Source of the DNA: Cepaea nemoralis
Lineage: Eukaryota; Mollusca; Gastropoda; Stylommatophora; Helicidae
NCBI GenBank assembly: GCA_014155875.1
Contig: JACEFZ010027953.1
Span: forward strand, 156,789-220,788
DNA: 64,000 nucleotides
Reading direction: 5' to 3'
Each line of letters starts with the position of its first letter. Position 1 is the stretch's first letter. The notes beneath the pieces were generated by a model that was not told the DNA's origin, did not search any database, and saw only the letters and a program-made list of their open reading frames with translations. Made by a program: the position numbers and the translations under genes. This document shows, piece after piece, positions 47,258-57,905 of the stretch.

Positions 47258-48094
47258 TGTGTGAACGTGGAGGGCTCGTCCAGCTTTAATTTAGTTATAT
47301 TTGAACGTGAATAGCTTGTCCTTGTTGAACGTTTAATTTAATTAGATTTAAACTTAAATGTGATCATGGAAGGCTCATTTTGATTGTTACTACATTATTT
47401 AAACATGTGTAAGACCATTTGTAAACGTACAATGCATACATTAGTTTGTTTGATCCTGTAAGCGTGTAAAACATTTGTGATTTGTGAAACTTGTCACCGT
47501 TTGACCTTGTCGACATTGTGATCTTGTCGCCATTTTGACCTTGTCGCCATCTTGTAAACTTGATGTCTATGTCCTTACTGAATGTCATCTTGATGTAAGT
47601 GATGTGTCATCAATGTTGTAGAGTGTTAAGATACTTGTAGATTGTCTTTGTGAATTGAGTTTGTGGAACGCGAAAAGTGTTTGGAAAGAAAGTAACGTGT
47701 ATTGTAAAAAAAAACTGTTGACGGACAAACTTACGACATACAATTATACTCAACGCCATACAAACCTAATCAACACTTAGTGACAAGCAGGCACACACCA
47801 ACAAATAGACGCTAATTTATCTTCTTCCAAAATAAAAGCAGGTTTTTCCGTACCATCCGAAACCTTGCCGTAGAGGTCATTTGTAGTCTGAGGTAGCGAC
47901 CCTACAGTTCCTAGCCCGATTTCCAACCGTTCTTCACCGCATCCAGGGCACTTGAGTATACTTTTTCCTTTTCGTATACTTAACAAATGCATTTTTAGGC
48001 ACATATCGTCCATATAAACAGATTGTAAATTGTTGATTACTAACCACTTATAACATATTGTGTGTGGCTGGTATTTCATTGACATTTTTCCATC
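47258..48094 (+). other. 5' untranslated leader of the LTR element
   Basis: 837 bp from the LTR end to the gag start. The first bases are TGTGTGAACGTGGAGGGC; I could not assign a primer-binding site to a known tRNA 3' end. Segments around 47460-47560 repeat CTTGTCGCCAT-like words. No coding frame. Confidence 0.7.
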
Positions 48095-49402
48095 ATGTCT
48101 TCATTATTTGATTTCATTGATATGGGGATAAAATTACAGTTACATGGTGATGAATTAACACAATGGAGTGAGAAGAAATACGCTGAATACTGTGAACGCG
48201 AAGAAAGAGCAGCTGAAAGAGCTCTTAAGCAGGCAGAAGCAGAAAGAACTGCCAAGCAAGTAGAGGCAGACACAGCTTTAAAGCAAGCTCAGATCGAGAA
48301 TGAAACAGAGCTGAAGAAAGCAGAAATAGCAGCTCAGAGTAAGAGAGAAGAACTGGAGTTACAGTTGAAGATGAAACAACTTGACACTGAGACTGCGATT
48401 AACAAAGAGTCTAAGAAATCTGAGAGACTGGAGAAAGAAAACCAGTACAAGAAATATCAAGGTATTGTACGTAATTATACCTCGGGTGACTGCATTGCAG
48501 CCTTTACCCAAAATTTTGAAACTTTAATGGAACATTATCAAGTTCCACTGTCTGAATGGAATATTGTGTACATGAGGAGTTTGTCAGGGGAACCTCTTAA
48601 AGTTATTGAAACCATCCCCAAAGACCTCAGAAAAGATTACCATTATCTGAAATCTAAGATTATGGCACATTTTATGTTAGATGAGGCAGGTTACAGAGAA
48701 CAGTTCAGTAAATTGAGCCCAAAACCGACTCAAACGTTCTCTGACTACCTCTGCTTAGTCCGAGATATTTTCACCAAATGGACTTCAGCAGCCAAAATTG
48801 AAAAAAGTTATCAGAGATTGGAAGATCTAATCATTAGAGACAAAATTGTGTCATCTATTCCTTCAGCCTTTGCTAAATTTTTGTTAGAGAATGAATGCTC
48901 TAGTGTGGATGAGATTGAAAGACGTGGGTCGGCTTACTACACAGCCAACAAACATTGCTTTGCTACTGAAGATACTAACATTAACTTTGTAGCAGCGGCT
49001 AACTATGACAAACAACCCTATAGTAGGCAGAAACCTCATAGGCCTACCTCTGAGAAATTTAATCATTGCATTCATTGTAAAAATTCACATCATCAGGGTG
49101 AAATGTGCGATCAAAACCCAGGGTACCATAATTACTTAGTAAATATGGTAAACAGGCAAGACAAGGAACGTAAATCCTTTAAAAACTCACGAAAATGTTT
49201 CCTCTGCAAGGCATGGGGTCACCATCGGAAAGATTGTAAGGGCAGGCATATGACCAACAAAGCAAATGCCGCCTTGTTTGATAGTTCGTCTTCGGATGAA
49301 GAAGAGCCAGAGAAACATCCTGTGAACTCAGCACAGGCTTTTGACACATTCAACGCAAACAAATGCTCTGTTTGTAACACCTTCTATGAAGATGGTATTT
49401 AA
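48095..49402 (+). CDS. gag: gag polyprotein, Gmr1-like
   Basis: 435 codons, forming the particle that packages element RNA in the cytoplasm. Residues 33-115 are a highly charged Ala/Glu/Lys coiled coil. Residues 120-270 form the capsid-like region, with SGEPLKVIETIP, then YREQFSKLS, then a helix-rich tail LEDLIIRDKIVSSIP that resembles the SCAN domain. Two zinc knuckles follow: C325-X2-C-X4-H-X4-C338 and C368-X2-C-X4-H-X4-C381, typical of RNA-binding nucleocapsids. The end holds an acidic SSSSDEEE patch and a CSVC motif. The frame stops at 49400 in mid-motif: the partner CGHT is in the next frame, so protease must be reached by frameshift or the stop is a mutation. The start matches copy 1. 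Confidence 0.93.
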   Translation: MSSLFDFIDMGIKLQLHGDELTQWSEKKYAEYCEREERAAERALKQAEAERTAKQVEADTALKQAQIENETELKKAEIAAQSKREELELQLKMKQLDTETAINKESKKSERLEKENQYKKYQGIVRNYTSGDCIAAFTQNFETLMEHYQVPLSEWNIVYMRSLSGEPLKVIETIPKDLRKDYHYLKSKIMAHFMLDEAGYREQFSKLSPKPTQTFSDYLCLVRDIFTKWTSAAKIEKSYQRLEDLIIRDKIVSSIPSAFAKFLLENECSSVDEIERRGSAYYTANKHCFATEDTNINFVAAANYDKQPYSRQKPHRPTSEKFNHCIHCKNSHHQGEMCDQNPGYHNYLVNMVNRQDKERKSFKNSRKCFLCKAWGHHRKDCKGRHMTNKANAALFDSSSSDEEEPEKHPVNSAQAFDTFNANKCSVCNTFYEDGI

Positions 49403-49579
49403 CATGCGGTCATACCATCCCTATTGCCAATGAAGAAGCTAATTTGGTAGTAGACTCAAAAGGCAAAATAATCATCCATCACGGATATGTTAATGGCAAG
49501 CCTGCTACGGTCCTTCGCGATACGGGCAGTTCACTCATTGGCCTGAAAAGAACGTTCATATTGCCTACAGACTATACAA
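49403..49579 (+). pseudogene. Protease segment between gag and pol
   Basis: Read in the frame that begins CGHTIPIANEE (49405), this holds VLRDTGSSLIGLK (about 49510-49548). It is the D-T-G-S-S signature of retropepsins that cleave Gag-Pol. It leaves this frame after LPTDYT because of one extra base near 49577. Beyond it, the matching sequence (TCRTFSGNIERYP) is in the pol frame. Copy 1 reads through this junction without a shift, which marks the extra base as a mutation in copy 2. The shift between gag and this segment is -1 relative to gag. Confidence 0.8.
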
Positions 49580-52500
49580 GGCAGGCATGTAACATGTAGA
49601 ACATTCTCAGGCAATATTGAGAGATACCCATTAGCATGGGCATATATTGATACACCTTTCCTCACTGGGAAAGTAAAGTGCGCTGCACTAACCAGTCCAG
49701 TTTGTGATATAATTATTGGTAATTTACCTGAGGTAAATGATAAACCTCATGACATAACATCTGCATGTAATGATGATGCCATAACATCACCATCAAATGT
49801 CATCATTGAAAATGTCACACCACCTATTCATTTTAATGTAGCTAATGTAGCACTAAATTCTCATGACATCATTGAAACTATTGTTCCATCATCATCATCT
49901 GATATCATTGAGTGTGTGAACGCAGTAACAAGAGCTACTGCTAGAGTGCAAGATGAAGTAAATCAAACTGAGGCGATACAATTGCTAAGCCCAGTTTCAT
50001 TACCTACCAACACCATGAAGGAAGCATTTGTAACAGCCCAAAAAGCTGATCCTTCATTGTCAAAATACTTTGACCTGATCGGCCGAAAGCCAAAAGCAAC
50101 CAAGAATGCAAAATGGCATTTTGCGATGAAAAATAACATACTCACTAGGTACTACACCAGAGGTGACAATACCACAGAGCAAACTGTTTTGCCAACTAGT
50201 TATCGCAAACAAGCCTTACATCTTGCACACGATATACCTCTTGCAGGTCATATGGCATACGTTAAGACCAGATCAAGGTTATTGACACAATTTCACTGGC
50301 CAAAATTTTGCAATGACATTAAAGAATATTGCAGAAGTTGTGACACCTGCCAGAAACTGGTTAAAAAAGGTAAACACCCACAGGCAAAGTTACAAGTCAC
50401 CGACTTAGCCAGTCGACCTTTTGAAAAGCTATCGGTTGACATAGTGGGGCCTCTCAGTCATACAACAACTAGAGGGAATAAATTTATTCTAACGGTGATT
50501 GATCAATGTAGCCGCTGGCCAGAAGCTATTCCGTTAAAGAACATAACTGCCAATGACATAATGGAAGTGTTCTTCCATATTTTTTCTAGGATAGGGTTTC
50601 CAGATACTATCCAATCTGATAGGGGCACTCAGTTTATTGCCGCATCCACCCAAGCTTTCACCAAAATGCTGGGAGTTAAGCAGTGTTTCAATTCCCCCTA
50701 CCATCCTCACAGTAGCGGAGTAATAGAGAAGTTTAACGGGGATCTTAAGCACATGCTTGCAAAAGTGACGCAAGAACACCCCAACAACTGGGATGTATAT
50801 CTACCAGCTATTCTATTTGCTTATCGCGAGGTACCACATGCTAGTACCGGTTTCTCTCCTTTTGAACTTATCTATGGTGCCAAACCACGTGGCCCATTGA
50901 CCATTTACCACCAAATGTTAACTGACTCTACACCAGTACTTAAACCCATATCATCATACTTATATGTGACATCATTGCGTGAAAGAATCATCAAATCTTG
51001 TGTTATTGCAAAGAATGCACTAAAACTATCTGGTGCTACTTATAGACAGTATGCTGACAAAGGTAACAGGACAATAACATTGACACCTGGACAGGACATT
51101 CTTCTTCTGCTACCTAGTGACAGACACCTTCTGACTGATTCTTGGCAGGGACCTTTTAAAGTGACAAGACAGATTTCACCTGTAGACTACGAGATCCTTA
51201 TAAAAGACAAACACAAAATATTTCACATAAATATGCTAAGACCATACTACAACAGAGACGACGAACAAGACAATACAACAGCTTGTACAGTGATAATAGA
51301 TCACGAAGACGACGATGCTAGTGACGAAATTCCAACACCTGCATTAGACACGACAGACTGCTTGAAGGAGATCAAAATCAACCCAAATTTAACTCAAGCA
51401 GACACAGACAGTTGCAAACAACTTATACAACAGTACAACACCATCTTTTCCAACAACCCAGGACAAACAGAATTAGTACAGCATCACATCGCACTCACAT
51501 CAAACGCACCCATTAGATGCAGACCATACACCATCCCATTACATTACAAAGAACAGTTACATCAAGAAATCATCAACTTAGAGAAAAATAACATCATAAG
51601 ACGATCCCAATCAGACTATTCATCTCCCATGGTCATAGTACGCAAAAAGGACAACACAATAAGACTGTGCATCGACTACCGAAAACTGAATAAAATAACT
51701 GTTCTAGATCTTGAGCCTATGACAAACACTGACGATCTTCTGACAGAACTGACAGACGCTAGGTTCTTCACGACTGTAGACATGGTTAAAGGTTATTGGC
51801 AGATTGCTGTAGACGAACAGAGCAGACATCTGACAGCTTTCGCCACACCTTGGGGACTGTACGAATGGTGCAAACTTCCATTTGGGCTAGTTAACGCCCC
51901 AGCCACATTCGTACGTATGACACGACTACTGCTAAGAGACATTCCTAACATAATTTGCTATATTGACGACATATGCATTCACACAGAGACAATGACGGAG
52001 CACATTAAGACATTAGACCAAACATTTGAACGGATCAGACAGCACGGACTGACAGTGAAGCCTGCAAAAGTAGACATAGCCTACCAGGAAATATCATTCT
52101 TGGGTTACAAAATATCCAATGGCTTTGTCACGACAGACGATAAAATTGTGTCCAAGATACTAAAACTCTCACTTCCGACTACTAAAAAACAGGTCAGAAG
52201 TTTGCTGGGCCTAATCAATTACTATAGGCAATTTATTCCTGATTTTTCGGAACTGACCGAGGTATTTACTAATTTACTAACAAAGGATAAACCTGAGAAA
52301 ATTGTACACGATCAATGCCTAAAAATCGCATTTCATAAAGTGCTATCATGTTTTTCCGATAAGAATAAACAGAATCTTATCCTTAAATTGCCCGATATCC
52401 GTTTACCTTTCAGATTACGCACAGATGCTAGCTCCGTCGCGATTGGAGCAGTCCTGTTGCAGGAGTATAACAACATCCTCCACCCAGTTTATTTTGTATC

Positions 52501-52798
52501 CCGGAAGCTGAAAGCCCGAGAGCGGGCATGGTCCATTCCTCAACTAGAAGCCCTAGCTTTAGTAGTAGGGATCACCAAATTGTCTAGATTTCTTCTAGGA
52601 CGCCATTTCGTCGTAGAATCGGACAGCAGCCCCTTACGACGGATGAATTCAGGTGTGCCATCGAATCATATGATTGCACGCTGGTCTTTGAAACTTCAAG
52701 ATTATAGCTTTGAGGTTCGACATATCCCAGGCAGAACCAATTCAATTGCCGATCTTTTGTCACGTTGTCCGACCGACCCAGTGAGCACCAATGGCTGA
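49580..52798 (+). CDS. pol: pol: integrase - reverse transcriptase - RNase H
   Basis: Open in one frame from the protease tail to 52798; the first Met is at 49916 and residue numbers count from it. Integrase comes first: H105, H112, C142, C145 zinc site; D175, D235 and E271 (D-D-35-E); then the GPF module at WQGPFKV (410-416) ending HINMLRPY. Reverse transcriptase follows: LCIDYRKLN (584-592), VDMVKGYW (621-628), LPFGLVNAPATF (654-665) and catalytic YIDD (682-685). RNase H is last, with D837 (RTDASS), E878, D903 and D946 near IPGRTNSIADLLSR. All catalytic residues are present. In standard Ty3/gypsy elements integrase is last; here it precedes RT. No chromodomain and no env. Protein maturation would require the upstream protease. 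Confidence 0.96.
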   Translation, partial: GRHVTCRTFSGNIERYPLAWAYIDTPFLTGKVKCAALTSPVCDIIIGNLPEVNDKPHDITSACNDDAITSPSNVIIENVTPPIHFNVANVALNSHDIIETIVPSSSSDIIECVNAVTRATARVQDEVNQTEAIQLLSPVSLPTNTMKEAFVTAQKADPSLSKYFDLIGRKPKATKNAKWHFAMKNNILTRYYTRGDNTTEQTVLPTSYRKQALHLAHDIPLAGHMAYVKTRSRLLTQFHWPKFCNDIKEYCRSCDTCQKLVKKGKHPQAKLQVTDLASRPFEKLSVDIVGPLSHTTTRGNKFILTVIDQCSRWPEAIPLKNITANDIMEVFFHIFSRIGFPDTIQSDRGTQFIAASTQAFTKMLGVKQCFNSPYHPHSSGVIEKFNGDLKHMLAKVTQEHPNNWDVYLPAILFAYREVPHASTGFSPFELIYGAKPRGPLTIYHQMLTDSTPVLKPISSYLYVTSLRERIIKSCVIAKNALKLSGATYRQYADKGNRTITLTPGQDILLLLPSDRHLLTDSWQGPFKVTRQISPVDYEILIKDKHKIFHINMLRPYYNRDDEQDNTTACTVIIDHEDDDASDEIPTPALDTTDCLKEIKINPNLTQADTDSCKQLIQQYNTIFSNNPGQTELVQHHIALTSNAPIRCRPYTIPLHYKEQLHQEIINLEKNNIIRRSQSDYSSPMVIVRKKDNTIRLCIDYRKLNKITVLDLEPMTNTDDLLTELTDARFFTTVDMVKGYWQIAVDEQSRHLTAFATPWGLYEWCKLPFGLVNAPATFVRMTRLLLRDIPNIICYIDDICIHTETMTEHIKTLDQTFERIRQHGLTVKPAKVDIAYQEISFLGYKISNGFVTTDDKIVSKILKLSLPTTKKQVRSLLGLINYYRQFIPDFSELTEVFTNLLTKDKPEKIVHDQCLKIAFHKVLSCFSDKNKQNLILKLPDIRLPFRLRTDASSVAIGAVLLQEYNNILHPVYFVSRKLKARERAWSIPQLEALALVVGITKLSRFLLGRHFVVESDSSPLRRMNSGVPSNHMIARWSLKLQDYSFEVRHIPGRTNSIADLLSRCPTDPVSTNG

Positions 52799-54187
52799 GT
52801 GCAGTATGTAGAAATACACTCAGACCGACACAGCCATTTAGCAGTGAATAGTGTTTTTCCATTCACAAAAAGCTGTGTAATGTCTACAATATTGTGATAG
52901 GGATTACTCCCATTATATATAGTGTTCTTATTTTACTAGTTCATGTAGTGATTGTCGTGTATAAATGTGTAGTATGTGGTAGAAAGCGAACTTTATTAAC
53001 TGTATATATTACGTACAAGAACAGTGTCACATTCGCACTTACCTGAAGCGAATTATCCAACTTGACAGTGACAACTTCGTGTTGATTCTTCCAGGAACAT
53101 TTTAATTACGAGTGTGAAAGAAAAAACTGAACAGTGACGACTTTTCTACACCTCTGCAGTGAACCGAAACCTTTAGTGTTCGACTGAAACATCTAACACA
53201 TGAACATTCGATCGTAATCCAGAAGATTGTGTACCAAAATCCATCACGAACTTTGAGAACATTGTTCCTTCTTTAAACTACATCAAACCGGAACAGGTGT
53301 GTTCTACAATCTTTACCATCAGCTGATTGTACAGCTCGTGTGTACTTCCGGATTAATTATAAATTTAGAACAAAAATAGCAGACAACATTTAAAATGTTA
53401 AAAAGTTTTGACGATTTTAAAATATTTAGGATTCTATAAAATTGAATACACGAATTGTGTGTTTATTTATTTCTCTAATGTAATCTTAGAATCATATCTT
53501 GATTAACGTATTCATATTACCGACTTTTTCTCGTTAATATGAAGAAACGTCAAGCAATGACACTAAGAAATTAAATAGTTATTGTAAATTATTGTGTTTC
53601 ACTAATGTTAAAATTATTTCCCTTTCATTTTGTTGTTATTACATTTTCACACAAAGGGCCATAATTTGAAATGTATATGCTAATGTGTTGTGTGTATATA
53701 ACATGTTGTTGTTAAAGTGTTGACACCACAGGCAGGCATCTACTGGGCATGGCAGAGTGTTGCCAACATTGTATACCAACACAATAACTCCTGGCCAAGT
53801 AGGGACAGGGTTAGAGTGTTTTATACGACTTATATAAAGCCGTATTTCAGTCTGGCTAGATGGTTTTTGTTCCAAGAACCATATTATTCTTTTTTTTCAA
53901 ATTGCTGCGAGGTAGATGCGTGAAGCTGGTACTACTGATCTGACTGGGTGATAATACAATTGAGGTAACCAGCCATCGAGAGGGTGAAGCCTGATATGTG
54001 TTAAACATGAAACACCACATGTCTTTGTACCCAACTCCCAGGTCTTATATATTTCTATGCCATGTGTGTAATTTTGATAACGTTGTGTATAACAATGGAA
54101 AGGTAGACTCTGACAAGAGCATACTATTACAGGTACAGACATTATACATGAAAGACGACATCTTTCATGGATTTTACCGGGGGAGCG
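52799..54187 (+). other. 3' untranslated region and polypurine tract
   Basis: 1.39 kb without coding frames. The last bases before the 3' LTR include GGGGGAG (54178-54184), a plausible polypurine tract for plus-strand priming. Confidence 0.7.
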
Positions 54188-54687
54188 TGTCAGAGTCCGA
54201 CAGTGGACAGCGATGCAGGGACATCGTTACGACCGCCAGGCGACTTAGCTCCCAGTAAGGGATGCAACCACTTCGTTGCGCCGCCAGGCGAATGAGTTAC
54301 CGGCCTGCGAGATCGCTGGCTGACCAGCGGTCAGGCCGCCAACGCAAGACGCACGCCTGCCACGTGACGTCACGTTAGGCAGGAGGCAAGTTGCAAACCA
54401 GGTCCAGACAGCTCTGGGGACACGGAACAGGACGGACGTGTGAGAGAGGCATTGTATGGTTTCTGTGTTGAAAGGCGAGTGTCTGGACATCTTGCGAGTC
54501 AGACTTGTGACTGTATTGTGGATGTAAGTTGTAAAGTATCCATTATATGTATTTGTGATCATCGTTCTGTATTTGATATGTTAATAAATCCACCGAACGA
54601 TGTGTCGTTGAGTCTTACGTCAAATCACGTTGTATTTGTACTGTCTCACACTAGTTAGGAAAGCGAGCCAAGTTTAAGACCCTGACA
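54188..54687 (+). repeat. 3' LTR, 500 bp
   Basis: Counterpart of 46758-47257 at a constant offset of 7430; followed by CCCTG at 54688-54692. Confidence 0.96.
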
Positions 54688-55071
54688 CCCTGGGTATCTA
54701 AAATTATCCACTTGGTTAAGGATTTTCCCTTCTATTTCTACGTCACATTTTGGTGTCACCATTTTCTTTGATATTGCCATTGTTACTGTTTTCTTGATAT
54801 TCAAGGAGAGTCCTTTCCTTGCACTCTCTGTTACTACACTGTCCAATAATTGTTGTAGGTCTGTTGAGTTATCCGCCACCAATACTGTGTCATCTGCATA
54901 GCGTATATTATTTATATTATAAGCTCCAACTAGTATTCCTGGCATCTCTTTGATCTCTCTCATTATTACTTCGCTATACAAGGAGAAAAGATCTGGTGAC
55001 GACAAGATACACCCTTGTCGCACTCCTAGCTTTATCTGTTCGTAACTACCCTCTTTATTTCCCATTTTAAT
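54688..55071 (-). mobile_element. Antisense LINE A, 5' half (split by the LTR element)
   Basis: From 55071 downwards: KMGNKEGSYEQIKLGVRQGC (about 55063-55004), IRYADDTVLVADN (54909-54871) and LNQVDNFRYPG (54714-54688), where the LTR element interrupts. The copy is 5'-truncated within the RT palm: nothing upstream of KMGNK is present, and repeat G follows. One added base near 55003 is suggested (LSSPD in place of LSPD as one extra codon). Confidence 0.9.
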
Positions 55072-55078
55072 TTGTTTC

Positions 55079-55530
<452 letters not shown>

Positions 55531-56696
55531 TATCCATCTCTCTACCTATCCATCTCTCAGCCTACCTGTCAGTCTATGCGTCTGTCTGTATTTCTGACTG
55601 TCTGTCGCTCTTTTTGGCTGTCTTTCGTATATCTGTCTTTTGTACTAATGTCTGTTTGTCTGTCTGTATCTTTTTCTTTCTGTCTGTCCATCCTTAGCTT
55701 ATTCTATCGATCAGTCTGCTTCCTCGTTTAGACACCCCGCCTGTCTGTTTATCTATAGCTAACACATTTCTCTGCCTCTAACTAGTTATATTTTTTTACG
55801 TGTTGCTTAAATTCCTTCCGTGAGCCTATATTATGTCATCTTTTGTCACTGACCCTCCAATTTTGGTGGCACCATACTCTAGCAACCAATCAGAAACGTT
55901 GCATCAGGCAAAAAGGAATATTACCATTTTCTTTTGACAACCTCAGCCACAGAACCTGCTACGAGAAGCGGTAATGTTATTTCTCCATTGCCAAGTTTCA
56001 TGTAACCGCTCAGTTTTTGGCAGGTTTTGGCTAGCAGTGTAGCTGTTTCCATCGCGCATATCCATATACCCTCCTCAATCTGTCAATCTGTCCCAAAACT
56101 GTCATTTACTGCCAATATAGTACTTTGCGGTGTATGGCAGGGGGTCTTTGAGCCTGAGGAATTAAGGCCGCCTGGCTAGTGCAGTCGCCGCGAACTATAC
56201 AGATTAGGCAATGGGGGTTCGAAAACATGACCATACGCCTGTCAGGCCTGTGTGCTATTCTCCTAACTACAGCAGCTCTAATTAACTGCTAGACTACTAC
56301 CGACTCATTTCAGAAACCCCCGGACCTTGTTTCATCACATCAAGAACGTGTTTGCTTATAAAACATACCCGTTCTGTCTGGATTTCCTCGTCTCAGCCCA
56401 AAATAACACCGACGATTACCGACACTATTGGCCCAATCCGGACACAGTTTGAACGGGGCTCACAGTATGCGGTTGTCTAAAGAGGGCATTAATGAGCAAG
56501 TTTGGCCAGTTAACCCAGGAATATTTCGTCCACTTGTTGATGCCGTTTGTCCTCAAGGGGCGACAACTCTGAATCATTCAACTACTATTGGTGTTCTTAT
56601 TCATGTTATCGGCGATTCTCAAATTGTTGCACGTGCGGAATATTTGCATGTAAAGAATAGTCTAACCGTGAACCTCCTGTGCATGTCTTACTTACA
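55531..56696. other. Unassigned stretch
   Basis: Pyrimidine-rich decay of the tetranucleotide array to about 55770, then unique-looking DNA. The frame from 56428 is only coding-like once it enters LINE B at 56697. A weak tRNA-like unit lies at 56163-56235. Confidence 0.5.
56163..56235 (+). mobile_element. Possible tRNA-derived SINE head
   Basis: A-box-like TAGTGCAGTCG (56178) and B-box-like GGTTCGAAAAC (56216-56226) at tRNA-like spacing. The B box deviates at the final bases and no body was traced. Confidence 0.35.
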
Positions 56697-57088
56697 AGTT
56701 GCTGACCTCATCTGGCAGAGGATTGACGAGAACAAAGGCAAAGCCCTCTTCGAACGATATTTAGAGCAGAGCAACCAGACAGACATGAGAGGTCAAAATC
56801 TTGCCAAGGAAGTCACCTCAGACAGGTGCAAGGCCCAGAGCATATTGGATGAAGACACAGTAACAGTGAAAGAAATCAAGGCTGTGCTTCGACGATCAAA
56901 AAACAGCGCTCCAGGGCCAGATGGCTTAAGATATGACGACATCAATATGTGCACCGACAACGAGCTAGAGAAACTAGCAGACATGTACAACAACAGTATA
57001 GGGAGTGCTAGCATCAAGGAGGAGTGGTTACACAGCTATCTGATTCCCTTGCTAAAGCCTGGCAAAGACCGCACAAAAATTCAGGGAT
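56697..57088 (+). pseudogene. LINE B pre-RT region (plus copy)
   Basis: KGKALFERYLEQSNQTDMRG, then NSAPGPDGLRYDDIN (56908-56952) and YLIPLLKPGKDRTKIQG, matching the minus copy. This is the first RT block. The frame runs into the CAT repeat. Confidence 0.85.
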
Positions 57089-57117
57089 CATCATCATCAT
57101 CATCATCATCATAATCG

Positions 57118-57149
<32 letters not shown>

Positions 57150-57151
57150 TT
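57089..57151 (+). repeat. (CAT)n insertion within the LINE B RT
   Basis: About 20 CAT triplets with AAT and CGT interruptions, replacing the junction between TTCAGGGAT and GAGTAATAACC that is direct in the minus copy. Includes an in-frame TAA near 57111. Confidence 0.9.
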
Positions 57152-57154
57152 CTA

Positions 57155-57905
57155 TTGAGTAATAACCATGCACAATACAATAGACAAGCTGCTGGAGAAG
57201 TTAATTGCCAGAAAAATATCAAGCCAGCTAGAGAGGCAAGGTGTATTCCAACCTACCCTGGGAGGGTACCGTCCAAAAAGCTGGACCAATGCAGCAGTTT
57301 TTGCCCATGATGTCTATGAAGGTTTCCACTCATGCATTGAAACATTTGCTGCAGCTATTGATCTTGAGGACACGTACAACAGAGTACTATTGGATTGTTT
57401 AATGCTTCAGCTTCTTGAACTCAAGATAAGTCCGTTCCTCCATAGTTGGATCGCTGCAGCCCTCTTCCAACAGAAAGTAGTTTTTAGATGTGGCAGCTGG
57501 ACTTCGGAACCAACAACAATATATCCTGGTCTACCACAGGGATCACCATTATCTCCGGTGCTGTTCAACGCCTACACTGTGAGAATCACCAGTGAGCAGA
57601 TCACTGGACTGGGGAGGACACTGTCATATTCCGACGATGTTTTAGTGTATCGTCAGGGTAAGGACAGAGATCAGGTTGCTGTGGAACTACAAACCGAACT
57701 CAATCACATAAGTACTTGGTGTTTTGATGCTAGGGCAATGGTCAATCCAACAAAGGCAACAGTGACATGTTTCTCTTTGAATAATCATATTGTAAACACT
57801 CCAACACCAACTGTAAATCTGTGTTCAGAGACTATGGAAAGAATGCAGGCAATGAAATACCTGGGGATACGTTTTGATCGAGACCTTGATGTAAAGAGCA
57901 CATAG
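57155..57905 (+). pseudogene. LINE B RT palm (plus copy)
   Basis: KLLEKLIARKISSQLERQ, then IDLEDTYNRVLLD (first Asp block), YPGLPQGSPLSPVLFNAYT (about 57523-57579), and LSYSDDVLVYRQ (57622-57657), where YADD is YSDD. It ends AMKYLGIRFDRD at a frameshift near 57900. Catalytic aspartates are kept. Confidence 0.88.

Larger units (their letters stand above)
46758..54687 (+). mobile_element. Complete Gmr1-like LTR retrotransposon (copy 2)
   Basis: A 7930-bp element: 5' LTR 46758-47257, leader, gag, protease, pol with integrase before RT-RNase H, 3' untranslated region, purine-rich tract and 3' LTR 54188-54687. LTRs begin TGTCAGAG and end CCTGACA (TG...CA). The 5-bp CCCTG duplication and single LTR difference indicate a recent insertion. 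Protein families are Ty3/gypsy, while the domain order is Ty1/copia-like. This combination defines the Gmr1 group. No env frame. Two frame breaks (gag/protease and protease/pol) leave it doubtful whether this copy is autonomous. Confidence 0.95.
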
